From the NCBI GenBank assembly GCA_003477185.1, contig DMTJ01000319.1:1-5795 (forward strand): a stretch of DNA of 5,795 bases, read 5' to 3'. The notes below the pieces were generated by a model, which was not told the origin of the DNA, searched no databases, and saw nothing but the letters and a program-made list of their open reading frames with translations. Numbering within the stretch: the stretch's first letter is position 1; every line of letters begins with the position of its first letter. Source of the DNA: Lentisphaeria bacterium (GTDB taxonomy: Bacteria > Verrucomicrobiota > Lentisphaeria > JABSQK01 > UBA12247). Positions 1-5,361 of the stretch are shown here, in pieces. A program made the position numbers and the translations under genes.

Positions 1-963
1 GGTCGGCTCATGGCCGAACTCATCCAGTCCGTCTTTGCCGAAGCCTTCGTCGGGCTCGGCCTGCAGGCCGATGCGGACTCCGCAGCACTGGACATCGCCG
101 GGCCCGTCGCCTTCACCACCGACAGCTTCGTGGTCAAGCCGATATTCTTTCCCGGCGGTGACATCGGCCGACTGGCCGTATTCGGCACCGTCAACGATCT
201 CGCCATGCGCGGTGCCACACCCCAAGCCATCAGCCTCGGCCTCATCCTCGAAGAAGGCCTGCCCATGGCCAAGCTGCGCAGGATCATCGAATCCATCGCC
301 ACCGCCGCCCGCGAAGCAGACGTACAGATCGTCACTGGCGACACCAAAGTCGTCGAACGCGGCAAGTGCGACGGCATCTACATCAACACCAGCGGCATCG
401 GCCCCCTCAACCACGGCAGCGACATTCATCCCCGCTCCGTCCGTCCCGGCGACGCCCTCATCCTCAGTGGCGACCTCGGCCGCCACGCCACCGCCGTCAT
501 GGCCTCCCGTGAAGGCATCGCCTTCGAGACCAACATCGAAAGCGATCTCTGCTCACTCGCAGCCCCGATCGCAGCCGTGCTCGCCTCCGACGTCGAGGTG
601 CACTGCCTGCGCGACCTCACCCGCGGCGGCCTCGCCAGCGCTGCAAACGAGATTGCGAACTCCGCAAACTGCTCACTCTCGCTCAACGCCCAGGCCATCC
701 CCGTCACCGACGCCGTCCGCGGCGCCAGCGAACTCCTCGGCCTCGATCCGCTCTATCTCGCCAACGAAGGCCGCTTCCTCGCCATTGTCGCCCCAGAATC
801 TGCGGACTCCGCAATTTGCGAACTCCGCAACGCCGGCTGTGAGGCCTGCCTGATCGGCACCGTCAACGAGTCTCCCCGCGGGATCGTTACCCTCACCAGT
901 GAGCTAGGCGCCACTCGCGTCCTCGACCTCCTGCGCGGCGAGCAACTCCCCCGCATCTGCTAG
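1..963 (+). CDS. hypE: HypE, [NiFe]-hydrogenase maturation protein (5' end cut by window)
   Basis: HypE makes the cyanide ligands of the [NiFe]-hydrogenase active site. HypF loads a carbamoyl group onto the C-terminal cysteine of HypE, HypE dehydrates it with ATP to a thiocyanate, and the cyanide passes to iron on HypC-HypD. The reading frame is open from base 1 (Gly-Arg-Leu before the first Met at 10). In the family the true start lies upstream, in a His-Gly-Ser-Gly-Gly segment preceding this point, so the Met at 10 is internal and the gene is partial. Counting from that Met, visible motifs are TDSF (37-40), VNDLAM (61-66), VTGDTKVVERG (108-118), RDLTRGGL (201-208), LANEGR (250-255) and the diagnostic C-terminal PRIC (314-317) with the acceptor cysteine last. 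These fit the AIRS/PurM-like ATP-binding fold. hypE is often the last hyp gene, consistent with an unrelated gene following. Four 13-base palindromes lie inside the frame without breaking it. Confidence 0.96.
   Translation, partial: GRLMAELIQSVFAEAFVGLGLQADADSAALDIAGPVAFTTDSFVVKPIFFPGGDIGRLAVFGTVNDLAMRGATPQAISLGLILEEGLPMAKLRRIIESIATAAREADVQIVTGDTKVVERGKCDGIYINTSGIGPLNHGSDIHPRSVRPGDALILSGDLGRHATAVMASREGIAFETNIESDLCSLAAPIAAVLASDVEVHCLRDLTRGGLASAANEIANSANCSLSLNAQAIPVTDAVRGASELLGLDPLYLANEGRFLAIVAPESADSAICELRNAGCEACLIGTVNESPRGIVTLTSELGATRVLDLLRGEQLPRIC
72..84. repeat. 13-base palindromic repeat, copy 1 (in hypE)
   Basis: The bases read TGCGGACTCCGCA, a perfect palindrome around one central base. 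It is read in hypE as ...Ala-Asp-Ser-Ala, in a weakly conserved stretch near the N-terminus. It belongs to a set of six matches to TGCGRANTYCGCA in hypE and waaA. Confidence 0.6.
654..666. repeat. 13-base palindromic repeat, copy 2 (in hypE)
   Basis: The bases read TGCGAACTCCGCA, one base from copy 1. It is in the same codon frame as copy 1 and encodes Ala-Asn-Ser-Ala just after the conserved RDLTRGG...NEIA helix of HypE. Confidence 0.6.
801..829. repeat. Two 13-base palindromic repeats 3 bases apart, copies 3 and 4 (in hypE)
   Basis: TGCGGACTCCGCA at 801-813 is identical to copy 1, and TGCGAACTCCGCA at 817-829 is identical to copy 2. Three bases separate them. Copy 3 keeps the Ala-Asp-Ser-Ala frame. 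Copy 4 is read in another frame as Cys-Glu-Leu-Arg-Asn. The pair falls in the C-terminal part of HypE, between ANEGR and the PRIC tail, where family members vary. Confidence 0.6.
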
Positions 964-965
964 TG

Positions 966-974
966 TGATACAAT
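966..974 (+). promoter_or_regulatory. Possible extended -10 promoter element before waaA
   Basis: TGATACAAT immediately after the hypE stop fits an extended -10 (TGn followed by TACAAT, five of six bases of TATAAT). No good -35 lies about 17 bases upstream, inside the end of hypE. If active, it would give waaA a leader of roughly 100 bases and uncouple it from the hyp operon. This is a motif match only. Confidence 0.3.
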
Positions 975-1080
975 AGTGCATCCAGGCCCCGTGTAATTTA
1001 CGAGCGCGTTCTAAGCACAAGGCCCGGCAGGCGCTACCAGTACGAATCGCTTTTACGCTCGCACTGAGAGTTCTCCTAAG

Positions 1081-2370
1081 ATGAGTCTGGGCACACGGCT
1101 ATTCCTTCTGTTCTACTCCTGCTTCTACCCCGTCGCATACGCCCTTTACTGGCCCTTCTATCGGCGGAAGCTCCAGCGTCGTGGTGGCGAACTTGAGACC
1201 ATCGGCGAGCGCCGCGGCTACTTCTCGCATCACAAGCGATCACAGCTGCGCGACCTGACACGCCCCATCTGGATCCATGCAGTGAGCGTCGGCGAATTGA
1301 ACGCAGCGCTGCTCTTGATCGACGCCTGGCGAGCGGTGGATCGCCGCCGGCCCTTTGTCATCTCGACCACCACCAATACCGCCCAGCGACTCGCGCGCGA
1401 GCGCGCCCCAGACGGCTGCGAGGTCATCTACGCGCCGCTCGACCTGCCCAGTGCAATCGATCGCACCCTAGACCAGATCGAGCCCCGCATGCTCGTCATC
1501 ATGGAGGTCGAGCTCTGGCCCCAGCTGATTCTGCGGAGTTCGCAACGCGTCCCAGTGGTCATCGCAAATGCGAGGATGTCTGACAACTCCCTGCGGGGCT
1601 TTCTCCGCCTCGGCGGCGTGGTGCGCTACCTGCTTTCTCACGTCACCGTTGTCCTCGCCCAAACAGTCGAAGACGCGCGACGCTTCGACGAGTTTGCGGC
1701 CAAAACGACCGTCATCGGCACGATGAAATACGATCTCATCCCGAGTGAGGCCCAGGCTGGCCTGCGCCAGCAATTGAAGTCAGCCTTCGGCGACTCCTTT
1801 ACTCTGCTGGTCGGTGCCAGCACCCATGCAGGCGAGGAGGCAGCGCTGGTCCATTGCTGGCAAGAGTTGCGAAATTCACATCCAGACCTGCGCCTACTGA
1901 TCGTCCCGCGCCATGCCGAGCGCACCCCAGAATTGATCGAAGAGCTTGGGCTCGAAAAACTCGCCCGGCTCAGCGAGGGCCTGCCCAAGGGGCCAGTCGA
2001 CGTACTTCTCGGCGACACCACCGGCGAGCTGCTGTCCTATCTCTCGGCAGCGGATTTGGTCTTCGTCGGCAAGAGTCTTGGCCCCGCGATGGGCGGCCAG
2101 AACGTGATCGAGCCAGCCGCGCTGGCCAAGCCAATTCTCTTCGGGCCTCACATGGGGAATTTTCGAGCCACCGTCCACCTCCTGCTGGACGCCAAAGCAG
2201 CGGTCCAGGTCCAGGACACTGCGGACCTGCAAAAGCAGCTAGCTCACCTACTTGCGGATTCCGCAGAACGCGCCCGGCTGGGCCAGGCTGCCCTCGACGT
2301 CGTCCGCTCTCAGCGCGGTGCCGTAGACCGCACCGTCAACGCCCTCCGAGGAGCCCTCAGCCAACGCTAA
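1081..2370 (+). CDS. waaA: WaaA (KdtA), 3-deoxy-D-manno-octulosonic acid (Kdo) transferase
   Basis: WaaA transfers Kdo from CMP-Kdo to the lipid A precursor at the cytoplasmic face of the inner membrane, starting the LPS core. The 429-residue length is normal for the family. Residues 7-27 are hydrophobic and aromatic, as expected for the N-terminal membrane anchor. GERRG at 42-46 contains the catalytic glutamate (E43, matching Glu60 of the E. coli enzyme). Further family motifs are HAVSVGE (66-72), MEVELWP (141-147), ANARMS (162-167), STHAGEE (247-253), VPRHAER (275-281), GDTTGEL (311-317) and the GT-B C-terminal segment GGQN...EPAA...FGPHM (338-358). The ATG at 1081 starts just before the membrane anchor. 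The ribosome site is weak: GAGAG at 1066-1070, ten bases away. A 117-base gap follows hypE. The GKSL/GGQN form of the C-terminal domain recalls Verrucomicrobiota-type enzymes more than the enterobacterial GGSL/GGHN form; this is an impression, not a search result. Confidence 0.95.
   Translation: MSLGTRLFLLFYSCFYPVAYALYWPFYRRKLQRRGGELETIGERRGYFSHHKRSQLRDLTRPIWIHAVSVGELNAALLLIDAWRAVDRRRPFVISTTTNTAQRLARERAPDGCEVIYAPLDLPSAIDRTLDQIEPRMLVIMEVELWPQLILRSSQRVPVVIANARMSDNSLRGFLRLGGVVRYLLSHVTVVLAQTVEDARRFDEFAAKTTVIGTMKYDLIPSEAQAGLRQQLKSAFGDSFTLLVGASTHAGEEAALVHCWQELRNSHPDLRLLIVPRHAERTPELIEELGLEKLARLSEGLPKGPVDVLLGDTTGELLSYLSAADLVFVGKSLGPAMGGQNVIEPAALAKPILFGPHMGNFRATVHLLLDAKAAVQVQDTADLQKQLAHLLADSAERARLGQAALDVVRSQRGAVDRTVNALRGALSQR
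1532..1544. repeat. 13-base palindromic repeat, copy 5 (in waaA)
   Basis: The bases read TGCGGAGTTCGCA, the exact reverse complement of copies 2 and 4. It is read in waaA as Leu-Arg-Ser-Ser-Gln, just after the MEVELWP motif, in a position that varies in the family. Confidence 0.55.
2253..2265. repeat. 13-base palindromic repeat, copy 6 (in waaA)
   Basis: The bases read TGCGGATTCCGCA, a perfect palindrome around one central base and one base from copy 1. It encodes Ala-Asp-Ser-Ala in the same frame as copies 1 and 3, near the WaaA C-terminus. Confidence 0.55.
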
Positions 2371-2765
2371 CCTGAGCGCGGCGCTGGCGTCCCGCCGGCC
2401 TCTTACTACGATTGAGCCGTGGCCTGAGAGCGAACGCTCCCTCTCCATCTCGGTAAGCTACAGCCGCACACCACGAGTGCTCGTCTGGAAAGGTCAATTC
2501 TAGTTAGATCACTTCCGCAAAGAACGTGCCTTGAACTTAAAAAGCGTCGCGTCCATCTACATTTCTTATGCCTAAATAGCAAAAAATAGATATGCCAGAT
2601 GACGAATAATAAATATGGCACGAACCATTCATTTGGCAACCAAATCCTCACCGTATTACTGGGTAATATGGCCGTTGTCGTACGCGTAGCACTGGATCTA
2701 TGAAACAGTTCGAACAAAATCCGGCAAGCCGTGGGGGCGGATCCGAGTGCGGATCGCAGAATTGG
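2371..2765. other. waaA-sulfatase gap; no recognisable gene
   Basis: The first 80 bases are GC-rich and include the small hairpin GAGCG-AA-CGCTC near 2428-2440. No T-tract follows, so it is not a convincing terminator for waaA. From about 2500 to 2650 the DNA becomes AT-rich. The - strand frame of the sulfatase stays open as far as 2406, but I recognise nothing in its translation here. A run of hydrophobic residues around 2560-2640 probably reflects the AT-rich bases rather than a real membrane segment. GCGGATC is repeated directly at 2737-2743 and 2749-2755. Confidence 0.5.
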
Positions 2766-3014
2766 GGCCGTTGGCCGGCACAGCGGAGAGGCGACGTAAC
2801 CCCGCTTAAATACGAGGCTCCGTTCGGGCAGCCTGTCGAGGTGCGGCGTTTTGATGTCGGGATGGCCCATGAACCCATAATCCGTCCAAGCCTGGTCATC
2901 GCTAAGAATGAGGACGACATTGGGTGGCTGATCTGCGAAGGCTGTGAGAGCAAAAGCTACGGCGATGCTGAGTAGAAGCACCCTGGGTATCTGAATATTG
3001 GCGTATGGAGACAT
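2766..3014 (-). pseudogene. Truncated secreted sulfatase (N-terminal fragment)
   Basis: Sulfatases hydrolyse sulfate esters, often on polysaccharides, using a cysteine or serine matured to formylglycine. The ATG at 3014 has AAGG at 3026-3023 as a ribosome site. Residues 1-11 form the signal-peptide n-region and 12-27 (VLLLSIAVAFALTAFA) the hydrophobic core, with likely cleavage after Ala-Phe-Ala. The mature part opens with PNVVLILSDDQ (31-41), where the paired aspartates bind calcium in this family, then TDYG (44-47) and IKTPHLDRL (54-62). GYVASPLCRPT (72-82) holds the active-site cysteine, C79. The usual thr-gly-leu-tyr-pro-his segment should follow but is absent. The frame stays open to 2406 (202 codons in all), but the last 120 or so are unlike any sulfatase, while family members usually run to 450-600 residues. 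This is therefore a 5' remnant of a gene, possibly broken by frameshift plus deletion, and not functional. Confidence 0.82.
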
Positions 3015-3820
3015 TGTATCAGCCTTGCTATTTATTTAACAGACGTCGAAGTTCTGGCACCGACTACCTGCGGTGGTCCTTGGGCTGCAGCTAAAAGGTT
3101 CTAGTCGCGAGAATCATTTCAATTCGGCGCGATTAGCGGGTTGTCCAACACCGCCTTATTCGGCTTCGCTTGTCTCTTGAGTGACGAATCGTAAGCAGAG
3201 CTTATTGCCGGGTTGTTTAAGGAGCTCATGGGTGGTACGCGGCGGCACTCCCCCATCTGTCGCGACACCGATCAGATCGCCAGCCACCCCAAGCTTGGAA
3301 GAGCTACTAAAGCTCATTTTTCCAGGAAATAACTCGTGCAACGTCATGCTTGTACCGATACCTCCGCGGCGGAGATCAAAGATGACTCCGCAGACAGGAG
3401 GCGATCGAATGGTGAAAGGAGTCAGTCGTTGTATTTCGTGGTTGAACTATGCAGTTGGCACTTCCTAGTGCCACCGCAATACGGGGGATTTCGTAGCCCT
3501 GCAGATGCAAGAAGCAAGCCAAAATACCATGAACTTGAGCTGGCTCTCGCCGCTGAAATTGCAGTAAAGACGGTGTGTGATGCAACTTCTCTGCCCAAAG
3601 CGAGCGCTAAAACGTCGCAGGCCGCGCTGCAGGCCGCTCGCATCTACAAATAGGCGCAATCGGCAGACGGCGTTGCGCCGCATCAGCAGGCGCTGCGCGT
3701 TTTCTGAGTCAGGTCGCATGTCTTCCCCCACACCGGTGTGCATGCAGGCAGATGGGAGGACTGCGCTCATGATCGGAAAATGCTTTCTGCAGTCGATATT
3801 AGTTCAACGTTCACACTGAG
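3015..3820. other. Gene-free or decayed GC-rich stretch
   Basis: No gene here is recognised. The longest + strand reading is open from the GTG at 3181 to the stop at 3466-3468 (95 codons, arginine- and proline-rich). A second + frame is open at 3336-3653 (105 codons) and ends with an alanine-rich hydrophilic tail. On the - strand, 63 codons are open at 3156-3347 and 101 at 3465-3770. None has a good ribosome site or recognisable motif, and they overlap in several frames. That pattern suggests non-coding DNA or a heavily decayed gene. GCAGGCCGC is repeated directly near 3618 and 3629. Confidence 0.45.
3653..3679. repeat. Inverted repeat GGCGCAA / TTGCGCC
   Basis: Perfect 7-base arms at 3653-3659 and 3673-3679 flank a 13-base loop. 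No T-tract follows on either strand, so a simple terminator is unlikely. The arms are GC-rich enough to form a hairpin, but its role is unknown. Confidence 0.4.
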
Positions 3821-4200
3821 AGGTTTGTTGGTCTTGCACGTAACTTTTCCCCACAAATTTCATACACGATGAACAAATATGCTCTGGCGCCTTGGTTGAA
3901 ATTTATCGACCTTTTTGGTTTTTATAATTTCTAATTTATTTGATCAGCGCTGTGTTGCAAAAAACAATCACAGGTCATTTAAGCCTGAATGAAGCGCACG
4001 GCTCGGTGCGCACTCGTGTCGCTTCAAGTTCCCGCCTCAGCGTCGGTTAAGTTTTCAAATTGCCAACGTTTTGGTTTAACCGCGTCGCTCTTTGGTAATG
4101 CTTTCAATGACTTTTAATGTGCTTACTTAATCATGTTGTCTGAATATAAATTTAATATCGAATTTCGGTGAAAATTTTTTACAGTTAAGACTGGCATTAA
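3821..4200. other. AT-rich non-coding stretch downstream of the DUF3050 gene
   Basis: I see no gene here. The base composition falls clearly at about 3830, matching that of the neighbouring DUF3050 gene, so this stretch was probably acquired together with it. A GC-rich hairpin stands out at 3990-4026. Confidence 0.5.
3990..4026. repeat. Imperfect hairpin with one bulged base
   Basis: TGAAGCG (3990-3996) pairs with CGCTTCA (4020-4026) and CAC (3997-3999) with GTG (4016-4018), leaving T4019 bulged. This gives a 10-base-pair stem. A competing stem, GCGCAC (3994-3999) with GTGCGC (4006-4011), is also perfect, so two folds exclude each other. It lies about 175 bases downstream of the DUF3050 stop. 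Possible roles include a transcript 3' end or a recombination-type site; none is shown. Confidence 0.45.
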
Positions 4201-4202
4201 CT
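4183..4202 (-). terminator. Weak hairpin overlapping the DUF3050 stop codon
   Basis: On the - strand AGTTAA and TTAACT form a perfect 6-base stem with an 8-base loop. The hairpin includes part of the TAG stop and is followed by GTAAAAAATTTT. The stem is AT-rich and the T-run is interrupted by A's, so termination activity is doubtful. Confidence 0.25.
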
Positions 4203-4971
4203 ACATAGTTTTACCGCGAGATATGGCTTTTTCCATTCCATCCCATAGAGCAGTACGGTCATTAATCGCATCAATTGCAGAAGAGGTCAATTGTTTTATT
4301 GAAGTTTGGTTTCCTTTTGTGAGAATTTGGATAATTTTCAATGCGGCAGGTCCATGCTCATCGCCGTCAAGCTCAATATGACGTTTGAGATAATATACAA
4401 ACATCGGGGCATCGTTTTCATCAATATGCCAAGCATCAAGCAATCCTTTAAACATGTTCGGAATAACATGCTCACGTCCAAAAACAAAACTACCGAGTAC
4501 TTGATATAAGTTGCCATTAACAACAGTGTTAATTGTGTTGTTAACGAAATTCTGAATATGGGTGTCAACAGAGAGCGTCTTCATTGCCTCCTCGACAGGC
4601 ATATTCTTTCGAATTAAATCAATGAAATTTTCAATCAGCCTAGTGTCAGCTCCAATTTCCTTCATTGCCAGCAAGTACAGCTCGAAGTGGCTGATATAGC
4701 TCCCATCGGGCGCTTCATCACTCTCCTCCCCAAGCACTATTTCATTCATGAGCCGAGCGGCCAGGGGAGAGTCAGGTGGAACCCATAACGACTCGACGGA
4801 TGTGAGGTCACGTTGCAGTCGTTTCACGAGACACATAAAATCCCATACAGCGAAAACGTGCCAGGACATAAACACTCTCAAGTCGTCAATATTCTGTACC
4901 ACGCTAAAGACGTGGTGATTTTCAAGTGATTTTTGTTTTTTTGTAATTTCTGATATTTCTATTTTGATCAT
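4201..4971 (-). CDS. DUF3050 family protein (haem-oxygenase-like fold)
   Basis: The function is unknown. The 256 residues match the whole length of DUF3050 proteins, a family placed with the haem-oxygenase/TenA-like all-helical fold. Recognised segments are NHHVFSVV (18-25), the helix with HVFAVWDFM (38-46), NEIVLGEESDE (76-86), SHFELYL (94-100), SFVFGRE (161-167) and RHIELDGDEHG (197-207). By analogy with haem-oxygenase-like di-iron oxidases, which bind metal through glutamates, an upstream histidine and a final H-D-H cluster, candidate ligands here are E82/E83, H95, E167, H198, D202 and H206. That assignment is inference; the last spacing is H-x3-D-x3-H rather than the usual H-x3-D-x2-H. 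No signal peptide is present, so the protein is probably cytoplasmic. The start at 4971 (ATG) puts the first family motif at the usual place. No Shine-Dalgarno precedes it, only A/T-rich sequence. Codon use is far more AT-rich than in hypE and waaA, indicating horizontal transfer. No partner gene is adjacent. Confidence 0.88.
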   Translation of the reverse strand: MIKIEISEITKKQKSLENHHVFSVVQNIDDLRVFMSWHVFAVWDFMCLVKRLQRDLTSVESLWVPPDSPLAARLMNEIVLGEESDEAPDGSYISHFELYLLAMKEIGADTRLIENFIDLIRKNMPVEEAMKTLSVDTHIQNFVNNTINTVVNGNLYQVLGSFVFGREHVIPNMFKGLLDAWHIDENDAPMFVYYLKRHIELDGDEHGPAALKIIQILTKGNQTSIKQLTSSAIDAINDRTALWDGMEKAISRGKTM

Positions 4972-5361
4972 AATTAAAGGTGATTATTTTATTATTTTTT
5001 GAGCTATATTTTTTGAATAAAAACAAAAGCAAAAAGATCAGTTAAAGCCTTAAATATTTGATATTTTTGCACACCAGACAACGTCTGCTTAGGGTCGATA
5101 ACTTCGCACTTTAGGATTCAAGAGTTCTGGCGCAATATCCGACTCCGCTGAATTCGTGGAAGACCGCCCGCATCAACGGCCGAGTTTACGAGGTCCGCTG
5201 CAAGCAGTGGTTGGCGATCGCCGGTCGAAGAACTTGCGTTTCGAGCACTTCTGGCGGCGCATTAGGTCGCGCACCACTGCTCCGAAGTAGTGATTGTGGT
5301 CTTCCATTTACGCATCGCGGTGACGCCACACGTCTTCTAAAACCTCATCCGTATACACCCT
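4972..5361. other. DUF3050 upstream region and gene-free stretch
   Basis: Bases 4972-5075 are strongly AT-rich and should hold the DUF3050 promoter, reading leftwards. One candidate on the - strand is TTGTCT, a 17-base spacer, then AATATT (four of six bases of a -10); another, closer to the gene, is TTGCTT, an 18-base spacer, then TATAGC. Neither is strong. From about 5090 the composition returns to that of the host-like DNA. No gene is recognised in 5090-5361; a 93-codon + strand frame opening at 5211 has no motif and runs into the PIN pseudogene on the other strand. Confidence 0.4.
5052..5066. promoter_or_regulatory. Dyad AAATAT-N3-ATATTT upstream of the DUF3050 gene
   Basis: A perfect 6-base inverted repeat with a 3-base spacer overlaps the AATATT candidate -10 on the - strand, about 80-95 bases before the DUF3050 ATG. 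It could be an operator, but short AT dyads arise easily by chance in DNA this AT-rich. Confidence 0.25.

Noticed and set aside
35..853. 272-codon + strand frame overlapping hypE
   Set aside because: It is a Ser/Pro/Ala-rich shadow frame of the GC-rich hypE gene, with no motifs.
1894..2232. - strand open frames opposite waaA
   Set aside because: Antisense shadows; the + strand carries all the WaaA motifs.
1854..2375. 173-codon + strand frame overlapping waaA
   Set aside because: An Arg/Pro-rich shadow of waaA without family resemblance.
2700..2725. tRNA T-arm-like GTTCGAAC
   Set aside because: No acceptor, D or anticodon arms can be assembled around it.
2700..2975. 91-codon + strand frame opposite the sulfatase remnant
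   Set aside because: The - strand shows a signal peptide and sulfatase motifs over the same bases; this frame shows nothing.
3143..3149. GTCCAAC as an attC R-box
   Set aside because: No matching partner box or paired arms lie within the usual distance on either strand.
3946..3966. IS6/IS26-like terminal repeat (GCGCTGTGTTGCAAAA)
   Set aside because: The match to GGCACTGTTGCAAA needs an inserted base, and there is no partner end or transposase nearby.
3977..4052. Integron attC site (ATTTAAG ... GTTAAGT around a bulged hairpin)
   Set aside because: GTTAAGT fits the R' core and ATTTAAG fits six of seven bases of R'', but the distances from the stem to the two boxes are very unequal (about 6 and 19 bases), no second site was found, and the adjacent gene has the wrong orientation.
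4306..4509. 67-codon + strand frame inside the DUF3050 gene
   Set aside because: An antisense shadow of a well-supported gene.
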